The notes: generated by a model not told the origin, from the letters alone. Positions 8,417-16,249 are shown, counted from the first letter of the stretch. The stretch: 20,656 bases of DNA from Bacteroides sp. CAG:927 (GCA_000431155.1 HF985646.1:1-20656); one strand, 5' to 3'. Translations and numbers: made by a program.

Positions 8417-9369
8417 TACAGCGAAATATTCTTCAGGCAGTCAAGTACGTTTACTGCTATGCGGTCGGTGAGGTTGGTCTCATCGGCTTTGATAAACGGA
8501 GTGCCGGTTATGTGCTCGTAAAGCTCTATGTAACGCTCAGATACGCTCTGACAAAATTCCGGGGTCATTTCAGGTACCTTTTCACCGGTGCGTCCCATGA
8601 ATCCGTTGTCAATGAGCCACTGGCGCACAAATTCTTTTGAGAGCTGGCGCTGCGGCAACCCTTTTTCAAATCTTTCCTGATACCCTTCGGCATAGAAATA
8701 GCGTGATGAATCGGGGGTGTGAATTTCGTCAATGAGATAAACTTTGCCGTCATGTTTACCGAACTCGTATTTGGTATCTACGAGAATCAGACCTTTTTCA
8801 GCGGCCATTTTGCTGCCGCGTTCAAACAAGGCGCGGGTGTAACGCTCCATGGTGTTGTAGTCCTCTTCCGACACAATGCCGCGTGCAATGATCTCCTCGC
8901 GGGATATGTTTTCATCGTGACCTGCGTCAGCCTTGGTGGTCGGGGTTATGATGGGTTCGGGGAAACGCTCGTTCTCGCGCATGCCTTCAGGCAGCTTCAC
9001 ACCGCATATCTCGCGGCAGCCGGCTTTGTATTCGCGCCATGCGCTTCCGGTGAGGTAGCCACGGATAATCATCTCTACTTTGAATCCTTCGCAACGGAGA
9101 CCTACAGTAGCCATAGGATCGGGAGAGGCAAGTTTCCAGTTGGGTACAATGTCGGCGGTTGAGTCAAGGAAATATTCGGCAATCTGATTGAGAACCTGAC
9201 CTTTGTAGGGGATGCCTTGGGGCAGGATGACATCAAAAGCCGATATACGGTCGGTGGCAATCATTACCAGAAGATCGGATCCGATGGTGTAAACATCGCG
9301 CACTTTGCCATGATACACTGCGGTTTGTCCGGGGAAATTGAAATCTGTGGAAATCAATGTGGTAGCCAT
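8416..9369 (-). CDS. purC: SAICAR synthase (phosphoribosylaminoimidazole-succinocarboxamide synthase)
   Basis: 317 aa. It joins aspartate to CAIR with ATP in de novo purine synthesis. Motifs are GKVRDVY at 21-27, TDRISAFDV at 39-47, IRGYLTGSAW at 102-111, VDTKYEFG at 197-204 and DEIHTPDSSRY at 214-224. The length fits the longer form of the enzyme (about 300 aa) rather than the roughly 240-aa form. It is first in a minus-strand run with menG and the M13 peptidase, driven by a well-spaced promoter at 9451-9421. The next purine step, purB, lies 5.5 kb away on the same strand in a separate unit. Confidence 0.96.
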   Translation of the reverse strand: MATTLISTDFNFPGQTAVYHGKVRDVYTIGSDLLVMIATDRISAFDVILPQGIPYKGQVLNQIAEYFLDSTADIVPNWKLASPDPMATVGLRCEGFKVEMIIRGYLTGSAWREYKAGCREICGVKLPEGMRENERFPEPIITPTTKADAGHDENISREEIIARGIVSEEDYNTMERYTRALFERGSKMAAEKGLILVDTKYEFGKHDGKVYLIDEIHTPDSSRYFYAEGYQERFEKGLPQRQLSKEFVRQWLIDNGFMGRTGEKVPEMTPEFCQSVSERYIELYEHITGTPFIKADETNLTDRIAVNVLDCLKNISL

Positions 9370-9420
9370 AATAAAATATGCTGAGAGTAGAAATATGAAA
9401 ATGTATGTATAAATATGTCG

Positions 9421-9451
9421 CGAAGTTACTAATAATTTCGTTTACAGCAAA
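9421..9451 (-). promoter_or_regulatory. Promoter of the purC-menG-peptidase unit
   Basis: On the minus strand TTTG (9451-9448), a 19-nt spacer, then TAACTTCG (9428-9421). Spacing is ideal for the Bacteroidota -33/-7 pattern, with one mismatch in the -7 box (TTCG for TTTG). The predicted leader is about 45 nt. The rest of 9370-9501 holds nothing else I can support. Confidence 0.6.
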
Positions 9452-9501
9452 CTGAAAAGTGTAGCGGATGGGTGGGGTGTGACAAGAATTGCGCCTTGAC
9501 T

Positions 9502-10101
9502 TCATCGGGGGCGGGCAAGGAGGTCGCCGAGCGATGCAGCTGCTTTCAGGGCAGATGGTTTGGGGGCGGTGAGAGAGCGTGTGCCTGTAAGACACAGAGC
9601 GGGATATACGGTAAAGCCTCCCTGTCTGAATATGCGGCGCAGTGATTTCACGGCCGGTTTTGTCTGGGTGAGGCTCAGTGGCCATGGTGCCGTGCAGGAG
9701 CAGATCACACCCAGCCGGGCACCGCGCTGGAGCGGTTTTGGTAACCTATGGGGCGAGGAAGTGTCAATAAATGCATATACAAGCCGGTCAAGCAGCACTT
9801 TGAGTGTGCCCGGCATGCTGCTCCAATAGACAGGCATGGCTATTATGATGCTGTCGGCACTATGTATCAGAGAGGCAATGTCATGGGCATCGTCATGAGG
9901 CAGGGCGCAAGTGCCTGTGATGCGGCATTTCATGCATCCCACGCATGGACGCACATTGAGATGGCTTAGTGTCAGATGTTTCACTTCGGCTCCTGCGGCA
10001 CGGGCACTTCGTTCGGCTTCATCAAGCAGCGCGGCGGTGTTGCCGTTCAGCCTCGGTGATGCCATAATAGTGACCACGAGAGGGGTTTTGTTCCGTTCCA
10101 T
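9502..10101 (-). CDS. NAD(P)H-dependent FMN oxidoreductase, flavodoxin-like
   Basis: 199 aa from the ATG at 10101. It has a flavodoxin-like fold. The FMN phosphate loop is SPRLNGNT at 15-22, the typical RPCVGCMKC follows (Cys53, Cys56, Cys59, with Cys65), and PVYWSSMPGTLKVLLDR is at 90-106. These match the FMN_red group of flavodoxin-family oxidoreductases, whose substrates (quinones, flavins, nitro or azo compounds) cannot be told from sequence. The frame is open to an ATG at 10149, but that extension would run through the asnS terminator hairpin and adds no conserved residues, so 10101 is preferred. The start lies only 12-14 nt past the terminator T-tract, with no recognisable promoter, so expression may depend on readthrough. 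Confidence 0.85.
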   Translation of the reverse strand: MERNKTPLVVTIMASPRLNGNTAALLDEAERSARAAGAEVKHLTLSHLNVRPCVGCMKCRITGTCALPHDDAHDIASLIHSADSIIIAMPVYWSSMPGTLKVLLDRLVYAFIDTSSPHRLPKPLQRGARLGVICSCTAPWPLSLTQTKPAVKSLRRIFRQGGFTVYPALCLTGTRSLTAPKPSALKAAASLGDLLARPR

Positions 10102-10112
10102 GATTGGGTGTG

Positions 10113-10147
10113 ATAAAAAGAGAGGGTGCGCAACAGCGCGCACCCTC
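10113..10147 (-). terminator. Terminator after asnS
   Basis: On the minus strand GAGGGTGCGC (10147-10138) and GCGCACCCTC (10131-10122) form a perfect 10-bp GC-rich stem with a 6-nt loop, followed by a TCTTTTTAT tail. This is the strongest terminator in the window apart from the one at 1594-1611. Confidence 0.88.
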
Positions 10148-10169
10148 ATGATATGATTGTGATATAGGA

Positions 10170-11558
10170 TTAGAATTCAGCGTTTTTGGGTGTACGCGGG
10201 AAAGGAATGACATCGCGAATGTTGGTCATGCCGGTCACAAAGAGTACCAGACGCTCAAATCCGAGTCCGAAGCCGGAATGAGGCACTGTGCCAAAACGGC
10301 GGGTGTCAAGATACCACCACATATCTTTCATGGGGATATTAAGCTCCTCGATACGTGCCAGAAGTTTGTTGTAGTCGGCCTCACGTTCCGAACCGCCGAT
10401 GATTTCACCGATTTTCGGGAACAGAACATCCATGGCGCGCACCGTGCGACCGTCTTCGTTCTGCTTCATGTAGAATGCTTTGATATCCTTGGGGTAGTCG
10501 GTGAGGATTACCGGGCATTTGAAATGCTCCTCAACAAGGAAACGCTCATGCTCGCTCTGGAGGTCAGCGCCCCAGAACACGGGAAACTCAAATTTGTGGC
10601 CGCTTTCCTCAAGAATTTTCACGCCTTCGGTGTAAGAGAGACGCACAAATTTCTGCTCGATAACCGATTTGAGGCGATTCACGAGTTCCGGATCATACAT
10701 CTGAGCGAGGAAGTCAATGTCATCGCGACAGTTGTCAAGAGCATAGCTGATGCAGTACTTGATGAACTCTTCGGCCAGATCCATATTGTCGGCAATGTCA
10801 TAGAATGCCATTTCAGGCTCTATCATCCAGAACTCCGACAAGTGGCGGGGAGTATTGGAGTTTTCGGCACGGAAGGTGGGTCCGAAAGTGTAGATGGCAC
10901 CGAGTGCGGTGGCACCAAGCTCGCCTTCAAGCTGTCCGCTTACGGTAAGAGCGGTGGGTTTGCCGAAAAAGTCGGCTGAAAAATCCACTTTGCCGTCTTC
11001 GGTTTTTGGCAGATTGTTGAGGTCAAGGGTTGTTACCTGAAACATTGCTCCTGCACCCTCACAGTCGCTCGCTGTGATGAGGGGAGTGTTGAGGTAGAAG
11101 AAACCACGCTCGTTAAAGAATTTGTGTATGGCGAATGCCAGAGTGCTGCGTACGCGGAGCACCGCACCGAAAGTGTTGGTGCGCGGACGCAAGTGGGCTT
11201 TTTCGCGCAGGAATTCAAGGGTGTGGCCTTTTTTCTGGAGGGGATATGTTTCGGGATCGGCGGTGCCGAATACCTCAAGAGTGTCGGCCTGCACTTCCAC
11301 GCTCTGACCTTTGCCCATGGACTCGCACAGAGTGCCGGTCACATGCACGCTGGCACCTGTGGTCACCGGACGCAGCTGCTCGTCAGTGAACTTGGCCATG
11401 TCAAGGACTATTTGGATGTTCTTGATGGTAGAGCCGTCGTTGAGGGCAACAAACTGCACGTGTTTGTTGCCGCGACGGGTGCGCACCCATCCCATTACAT
11501 TAACCTCTTTGCCTATCATGTCTGGCGAAAAGAGGGTTGTGATTTTATCTCGTTTCAT
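10170..11558 (-). CDS. asnS: Asparaginyl-tRNA synthetase
   Basis: 462 aa from the ATG at 11558. A class II synthetase that charges tRNA-Asn. An N-terminal OB-fold anticodon-binding domain spans about 18-97 (VNVMGWVRTRRGNKHVQF). Motif 2 is around FRAENSNTPRHLSEFWMIEP (229-248). Motif 3 is GFGLGFERL at 429-437, and the C-terminus RDVIPFPRTPKNAEF is typical. The frame stays open to 11690, but that 44-residue extension would overlap rluB and does not resemble the family. It lies 22 nt after rluB, so the two are probably co-transcribed, and it ends in a strong terminator. Confidence 0.97.
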   Translation of the reverse strand: MKRDKITTLFSPDMIGKEVNVMGWVRTRRGNKHVQFVALNDGSTIKNIQIVLDMAKFTDEQLRPVTTGASVHVTGTLCESMGKGQSVEVQADTLEVFGTADPETYPLQKKGHTLEFLREKAHLRPRTNTFGAVLRVRSTLAFAIHKFFNERGFFYLNTPLITASDCEGAGAMFQVTTLDLNNLPKTEDGKVDFSADFFGKPTALTVSGQLEGELGATALGAIYTFGPTFRAENSNTPRHLSEFWMIEPEMAFYDIADNMDLAEEFIKYCISYALDNCRDDIDFLAQMYDPELVNRLKSVIEQKFVRLSYTEGVKILEESGHKFEFPVFWGADLQSEHERFLVEEHFKCPVILTDYPKDIKAFYMKQNEDGRTVRAMDVLFPKIGEIIGGSEREADYNKLLARIEELNIPMKDMWWYLDTRRFGTVPHSGFGLGFERLVLFVTGMTNIRDVIPFPRTPKNAEF

Positions 11559-11580
11559 TGTGAGTTTAGATGTTTCGGAG

Positions 11581-13035
11581 TTATTCAAAAGAACCCATTT
11601 TGAGGAAGTTGACTTCCTCCTGAGTAAGGTAGCGCCAGCGTCCGCGCGGCAGATTCTTTTTGGTGAGGCCGGCGAAATAAACGCGGTCAAGCTTGGTCAC
11701 ATGATAGCCGAGGCTTTCAAAAAGTCGGCGCACGATGCGGTTGCGGCCCGAGTGGATTTCAATGCCGGCCTGATTGCGGTCGGTGTCGGTGGCATAGCTT
11801 ATCGCGTCGGCGTGAATGGGTCCGTCCTCAAGCTCTATGCCGTCGGCAATACGCTGCATGTCCTCTTCGGCAATGTCCTTGTCAGTCCAAACATGATAAA
11901 TCTTTTTCTTCACGTATTTGGGGTGGGTGAGCTTGGATGCGAGGTCACCGTCGTTGGTGAGCAGCAGCACACCGGTGGTGTTGCGGTCAAGACGGCCTAC
12001 AGGGTAGATGCGTGCATCGCAGGCACCTTTCACCAGATCCATCACCGTGAGGCGGCCGTTGGGGTCGTCGGAAGTGGTGACGCAATCTTTGGGCTTGTTG
12101 AGCAATATATAGCATTTGCTCTCAAGTGTCACGAGCTTTTCATCGTATTCCACTGTGTCCTTGTGAGTGATTTTGGTGCCGAGTTCGGTAACTACCTCAC
12201 CGTTAACCTTCACAAGACCCTGCTGGATGTACTCATCGGCTTCGCGGCGTGAGCAGATTCCGGCATTTGCCATATATTTGTTGAGGCGTATTTCTTCGTT
12301 GGGATCAATCACAGGTGCCTCATATTCTACTTTCTTGGGGCGCGGCACAAAGCTCTTGCCGCCTTGGGGCATGCCGTACTGATTCTGGCGCGGGCCTTGG
12401 TTGCGATTGTTGTAGCGGTTGTTGTAGCCACCCTGACGGTTGTTGTATCCGCCCTGACGGTTATTGTTGTAGCGGTTGTTGTATCCGCCCTGACGGTTGT
12501 TGCCATAAGAGTTCTGGCGCGGACGGTATCCGCCTTCTGAGCCTTCGCCCTGAGAGGCGTTGTTGTAGCGGTTGTTGTACCCACCCTGACGGTTATTGTT
12601 GTAGCGGTTGTTGTATCCGCCCTGACGGTTGTTGTAGCCGCCTTCGCGCTGCTGATACGGATGCTGTTGGTATGGGCGCTGCTGATATGGGCGCTGGTAC
12701 GGGCGCTGCTGCATATCTTCTCCTTCTGTTTCCGGAGTGGTGTTTTCTCCATCGGCGGGAGTTGCGGGGTTGTGATACTGCGGACGCGGACGATAACCGC
12801 CTTCTCCCTGATTGTTGTAGCGGTTGTACCCGTTCTGACGGTTGTTGTAACCTCCCTGTCGGTTACTGTACCCTCCTTGACGCTGATATGACGGGCGCGG
12901 ACGATATTCGCTGTGGCGCGGTGCATCGGGATTGTAGTCGTTGCCTTGAGTAGAAGGGGTAGCGGATTGTTCGGGATTCATGTTTGCCATTTGTCCGATA
13001 CGGGGACGCTTGGGCTTTTTCTCGTTACTTTCCAT
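11581..13035 (-). CDS. rluB: RluB-type 23S rRNA pseudouridine synthase with long low-complexity N-terminus
   Basis: 484 aa. Residues 1-235 are low complexity, rich in Arg, Gly, Tyr, Asn and Gln, with repeats such as RQGGYNNRYNN and RPYQQ. Residues 247-300 form an S4 RNA-binding domain (IRLNKYMANAGICSRREADEYI). Residues about 305-475 form the RsuA/RluB/RluE-type catalytic domain, with Asp350 in GRLDRNTTG as the predicted catalytic residue and GRNRIVRRLFESLGY at 430-444. The family isomerises uridine to pseudouridine, RluB acting on 23S rRNA near the peptidyl transferase centre; the exact target here is not proven and RluE or RluF-like roles remain possible. asnS follows after 22 nt. Disordered N-terminal tails are common on Bacteroidota members of this family, but this one is long and very repetitive. 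Confidence 0.9.
   Translation of the reverse strand: MESNEKKPKRPRIGQMANMNPEQSATPSTQGNDYNPDAPRHSEYRPRPSYQRQGGYSNRQGGYNNRQNGYNRYNNQGEGGYRPRPQYHNPATPADGENTTPETEGEDMQQRPYQRPYQQRPYQQHPYQQREGGYNNRQGGYNNRYNNNRQGGYNNRYNNASQGEGSEGGYRPRQNSYGNNRQGGYNNRYNNNRQGGYNNRQGGYNNRYNNRNQGPRQNQYGMPQGGKSFVPRPKKVEYEAPVIDPNEEIRLNKYMANAGICSRREADEYIQQGLVKVNGEVVTELGTKITHKDTVEYDEKLVTLESKCYILLNKPKDCVTTSDDPNGRLTVMDLVKGACDARIYPVGRLDRNTTGVLLLTNDGDLASKLTHPKYVKKKIYHVWTDKDIAEEDMQRIADGIELEDGPIHADAISYATDTDRNQAGIEIHSGRNRIVRRLFESLGYHVTKLDRVYFAGLTKKNLPRGRWRYLTQEEVNFLKMGSFE
12384..12903 (-). repeat. Degenerate tandem repeats encoding the RGG/YNN-rich tail of the pseudouridine synthase
   Basis: This region encodes residues 45-218 and is built from variants of Arg-Gln-Gly-Gly-Tyr-Asn-Asn-Arg plus RPYQQ units. 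DNA copies are close to identical in places, notably the 51-nt pair listed separately. The reading frame is kept, so the repeats are coding rather than structural. Confidence 0.85.
12452..12634. repeat. Perfect 51-nt direct repeat inside rluB
   Basis: Bases 12452-12502 and 12584-12634 are identical over 51 nt, offset by 132 nt (44 codons, in frame). Both begin ccctgacggttattgttgta. Recombination or slippage between the copies would delete or add exactly 44 codons of the disordered tail without a frameshift. Confidence 0.9.
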
Positions 13036-13143
13036 GTGTAGTAGCCTTTACTTAAATACTTGATAAATAATAATTAAAAAACAATAAGACTGCCTCGCGG
13101 CGTAATCTAAAGGTATAAAAATATGTAGATAAAATATAAAACT

Positions 13144-13177
13144 GAGCACCAATGAGTCACTCTTGTGCTCAAGAGTG
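13144..13177 (-). promoter_or_regulatory. Overlapping alternative hairpins in the rluB-asnS leader
   Basis: On the minus strand CACTCTT (13177-13171) can pair with AAGAGTG (13164-13158) around a GAGCAC loop. That same GAGCAC (13170-13165) can instead pair with GTGCTC (13149-13144), followed by AGTTTTATATTTT. The two structures exclude each other. The start point predicted from the -7 box may trim the first arm, so this could also act as a DNA operator, or do nothing. Confidence 0.35.
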
Positions 13178-13180
13178 CAG

Positions 13181-13188
13181 CAAAGTTA
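13181..13188 (-). promoter_or_regulatory. -7 box for rluB-asnS
   Basis: The minus strand reads TAACTTTG followed by C, identical to the boxes before pyrG and purB. It implies a leader of about 140 nt, long for this window. TTTG elements lie upstream but at the wrong spacing (10 or 14 nt). The 259-bp gap 13036-13294 otherwise holds the leader hairpins, an AT-rich stretch, and a terminator. Confidence 0.4.
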
Positions 13189-13204
13189 ATAATAATAACA
13201 AACA

Positions 13205-13249
13205 AAGCCGTATAAAATCCTATATTTTTTATAAAATTTCATACGGCTT
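13205..13249 (-). terminator. Hairpin terminator after the secreted beta-rich protein
   Basis: AAGCCGTAT (13205-13213) and ATACGGCTT (13241-13249) form a 9-bp stem with a long AT-rich loop. On the minus strand the stem is followed by TGTTTGTTATT. The tail is not a pure T-run, so this is a moderate call. Confidence 0.5.
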
Positions 13250-13294
13250 GTTCTGATTATCGGGCTAATGCGCTCCGACAGGGTCTAACGACTC

Positions 13295-14842
13295 TTAGCG
13301 CACGATATGCTTGGATACGGTGCGTGTGCCATCGGAATGCACAGATGTTTTGATGATAAATGAACCGGGTGCCGGAGATGACACTCTGCGTCCAAGAATA
13401 TCGGTGTAGGTTTCGCTCACTACGGGGCTGACATTGTTGGTTACAGAGTCAATGCCGGAGTAAAGGGCACGACCTGACACGCGTGCATCGCCGTCCACTG
13501 TATAGATAGATTCTATCTCAACAGTGGCGAATGCCTGAGCATGGAGAAATATGGTCTTTGTTTCGTTGTTGGTGTAAATGTCGTAATAATCTGTGAAATC
13601 ATATGGTATATCCGTCATCTCGCTTGGAATGGCGTAATAATTGTCTGGTGAGAATGTGTGGAGCTCGCCATCAAGGTAGATACGGTAGGTGATATGGGCG
13701 GGATTGATATAATTGCCGTCAATATCGCTGCACGGAATCGTAAACTGGAGCAGGCCGTCGGCTTCGGACCAGCTGATTATTTCAGGGGTGGCCGGTGTGG
13801 CAGGAACATCACCGCCATAGCGGAATATCTCAACATTGCTTATGCCGTTGAGCATATTGAAGTTGAAATAGCTTGCCTCTACAATGTAGTCGCCTGCGGG
13901 ATTGAGGGTGAAATGGTCCTCGGCATCGTTCACATCAAACTCATAGGTGGCTGTCATTTCAAGCTGAGGCATGCCGAATTCGTCCGGTTCGCCTTCGCGT
14001 GCGCCAATCAGACGGATATATTTTGTGGCTGCCGATGTGAGTATGTAACCGGAGCGGAATGTGAGTTTGCCGTTGGCAATGGTGCCCATGACATAGTCAT
14101 CGGGAGCCATGGAACTGAGTCCGGCAATGTAAACATCGTTACCGCTGCGTGCCACCTTCACAAGTCTGGAATCGGAGCTTGAGGTCAACATCCATTCTTC
14201 CACTTCGGCATCAGCCGGAACAGTGAAAGTGAATATATCGCTGATGGGCTGGATTACAAAGTTGTTCATGAAGATGAAGAATCCGGCTTCGTCCATGGTT
14301 TCTGCGTTGTCAAACACGGCAATGCGTACATCATTGTTGGTTTGCGATATCACATCACCGTTGATGGTGAAAGTGACATCGTTAAGAAAGTCTTTGACTT
14401 GGCCGTTTTCGTCAAACGACACTACCTCAAGATACAGCACCTGCTCGGCGGTTTTGTAGAGTACCTGGCCGGCGGGTATGGTGATGACATTGCCATCTAC
14501 ATTACCCATTACCCACGAATATCCTTCGGTATTGGCATCGCCGTTGAATCCGGGGGTGAGGTCCTGAAAATAGATTTTCTTGCCGTCGGCAGAGCGGCGG
14601 ATGGTCATTTTGTATCCGTCCACATCTTCGTTGCCGAAATATGTGTTTTCAGTAACATTCATTATGTAGGATTCATTGGTGCCTTCCGGGTCATACAGAG
14701 GGTTTTCCATCACAGGCACACCCGGAATCTTTGCGGGTGGTACCGTGGTGCTCATTTTCATGCGTTCAGCCGCGTTGACTGCCATGCAGCAGCCAATCAC
14801 GGTAAGAACAAGCGCTAAAAAGCGGTTTTTTACCATTGACAT
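13295..14842 (-). CDS. Secreted multidomain beta-rich protein of unknown function
   Basis: 515 aa. A signal peptide covers about 1-24 (MSMVKNRFLALVLTVIGCCM onward). Two similar beta-rich modules follow: about 56-195 and 205-340. Each has a pattern of modified-residue readout strands, then a short glycine-containing turn, then a VMG.(V/I).(D/N)G..(I/F) strand, then a strand ending in YLEV or YIRLI; compare YSWVMGNVDGNVITIPAGQV with DYVMGTIANGKLTFRSGYIL. Residues about 347-460 look like a fibronectin-III-type domain. The C-terminal 40 residues (TYTDILGRRVSS...) resemble the short C-terminal modules common on Bacteroidota exported proteins, some of which are type IX sorting signals. Function is not recognised. 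It starts 33 nt after purB and is probably on the purB transcript. Met3 is an alternative start. Confidence 0.75.
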   Translation of the reverse strand: MSMVKNRFLALVLTVIGCCMAVNAAERMKMSTTVPPAKIPGVPVMENPLYDPEGTNESYIMNVTENTYFGNEDVDGYKMTIRRSADGKKIYFQDLTPGFNGDANTEGYSWVMGNVDGNVITIPAGQVLYKTAEQVLYLEVVSFDENGQVKDFLNDVTFTINGDVISQTNNDVRIAVFDNAETMDEAGFFIFMNNFVIQPISDIFTFTVPADAEVEEWMLTSSSDSRLVKVARSGNDVYIAGLSSMAPDDYVMGTIANGKLTFRSGYILTSAATKYIRLIGAREGEPDEFGMPQLEMTATYEFDVNDAEDHFTLNPAGDYIVEASYFNFNMLNGISNVEIFRYGGDVPATPATPEIISWSEADGLLQFTIPCSDIDGNYINPAHITYRIYLDGELHTFSPDNYYAIPSEMTDIPYDFTDYYDIYTNNETKTIFLHAQAFATVEIESIYTVDGDARVSGRALYSGIDSVTNNVSPVVSETYTDILGRRVSSPAPGSFIIKTSVHSDGTRTVSKHIVR

Positions 14843-14875
14843 AAGTACTTAGTTTTAGATTATTGTGATAGATTA

Positions 14876-16219
14876 TTAACGTCCGGTATAAGTGTGGGGC
14901 GAAAGGGCATGCAGCTCTGCTTTTACTTCGGGGCTTACCTGTAGTGTGTCAATAAATTCGGCAATGCTCTCGGCTGTAACTGTAGCGTTGGTGCGGGTGA
15001 GCTGCTTGAGTGTCTCATAGGGATGTGGATACCCCTCGCGGCGTAATATGGTCTGTATTCCCTCGGCCACGACTGCCCACATGTTGTCAAGGTCGGCGTA
15101 TATGGCTTTTTCGTTGAGAATCAATTTGCCGAGACCTTTGAGTGTGCTTGCCAGCGCTATGAGCATGTGGCCCAGAGGCACACCCACGTTGCGGAGCACT
15201 GTGGAGTCGGTCAGGTCGCGTTGCAGACGCGAGATAGGCAGCTTGGTGGACAGATGCCCGAGAATGGCGTTTGCCAGACCCAGATTGCCCTCGGAGTTTT
15301 CAAAGTCTATCGGGTTGACTTTGTGAGGCATTGCCGATGAACCGACCTCGCCGGCCTTGATGCGCTGCTTGAAATACTCCATAGATATGTATTGCCATAT
15401 ATCGCGGTCAAGATCTATGATGATGGTGTTGATGCGGCGCAGAGCATCAAAAAGTGCCGCAAGGTTGTCGTAGTTGGAAATCTGGGTGGTATATTCCTCG
15501 CGTTCTATGCCAAGACGGCTGCTAAGGAAATTGGCTGCAAATTTTTTCCAGTCATAAGCCGGATAAGCCACGGTGTGCGCATTGAAGTTGCCTGTGGCAC
15601 CTCCGAATTTGCCGCTTACGGGCACAGCGCGCAAAAGCTCTATCTGCTTGCGCAGACGGTAGGCAAACACCATGATTTCTTTGCCCAATCGAGTGGGTGA
15701 TGCCGGCTGGCCGTGGGTCTTGGCGAGCATGGCCACATCTTTCCATTCCTCTGCTTTGGACTCAAGATCCGATACGAGTTTGTCAAGCGTGGGCAGATAT
15801 ACCTCATGGATGGCTTCGCGCACCGACATGGGCACTGAGGTGTTGTTTATGTCCTGTGATGTCAGTCCGAAATGTATAAACTCCTTGTAGGCATCAAGAT
15901 GCAATGCGTCAAAGCGTTCTTTCAGGAAATATTCCACGGCTTTTACATCGTGGTTGGTGACGGATTCTATCTCCTTGATGCGGGCGGCATCGTCAAGCGT
16001 GAAATCCTTGTATATGGCACGCAGAGCCGGAAATACCTCATGGCTCACGTTTTCAAGTTGGGGTAATGGCAATTCGCACAGGGCGATGAAATATTCCACT
16101 TCCACTCTCACACGGTAGCGTATGAGAGCATATTCAGAAAAATATTCGGCAAGAGGCTCGCATTTTGAACGGTAACGGCCATCCACCGGAGATACTGCTG
16201 TTAGCTCAGTAAGATGCAT
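14876..16219 (-). CDS. purB: Adenylosuccinate lyase
   Basis: 447 aa. Cleaves SAICAR to AICAR and adenylosuccinate to AMP, so it works directly after PurC and again in AMP synthesis. It has the fumarase/aspartase signature GSSAMPHKVNP at 293-303 on the mobile catalytic loop, KTHGQPASPT at 167-176 with His169 as the likely catalytic base, and TSQDINNT at 120-127. Length and the N-terminal LTAVSPVDGRY match the E. coli-type PurB rather than the shorter Bacillus type. A -7 box lies 31 nt upstream. A secreted protein gene follows after 33 nt. Confidence 0.96.
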   Translation of the reverse strand: MHLTELTAVSPVDGRYRSKCEPLAEYFSEYALIRYRVRVEVEYFIALCELPLPQLENVSHEVFPALRAIYKDFTLDDAARIKEIESVTNHDVKAVEYFLKERFDALHLDAYKEFIHFGLTSQDINNTSVPMSVREAIHEVYLPTLDKLVSDLESKAEEWKDVAMLAKTHGQPASPTRLGKEIMVFAYRLRKQIELLRAVPVSGKFGGATGNFNAHTVAYPAYDWKKFAANFLSSRLGIEREEYTTQISNYDNLAALFDALRRINTIIIDLDRDIWQYISMEYFKQRIKAGEVGSSAMPHKVNPIDFENSEGNLGLANAILGHLSTKLPISRLQRDLTDSTVLRNVGVPLGHMLIALASTLKGLGKLILNEKAIYADLDNMWAVVAEGIQTILRREGYPHPYETLKQLTRTNATVTAESIAEFIDTLQVSPEVKAELHALSPHTYTGR

Positions 16220-16249
16220 ATCGTTAAGTTTTTATGTAAAATCAGGCGG

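Noticed and set aside
11559..11690. Longer asnS start at 11690
   Set aside because: It would overlap the end of rluB by over 100 nt and add 44 residues not typical of the family; ATG 11558 gives a normal N-terminus.
12384..12903. Regular repeats that could suggest a CRISPR array
   Set aside because: Units are short, degenerate and in frame with the pseudouridine synthase; there are no unique spacers of constant length and no cas genes.
12315..12953. Long open frames antisense to or out of frame with the rluB tail (Cys- and Thr-rich products)
   Set aside because: They arise from the repetitive codon pattern of the real gene and have no family features or start signals.
13036..13180. T-box riboswitch before rluB-asnS
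   Set aside because: I see no specifier stem-loop or T-box sequence, and such elements are mainly found in Firmicutes and relatives.
13295..13420. Definite type IX secretion C-terminal signal on the secreted protein
   Set aside because: The last 40 residues only loosely resemble it, and the same style of tail occurs on proteins in species where this pathway is not established; I kept it as a possibility only.
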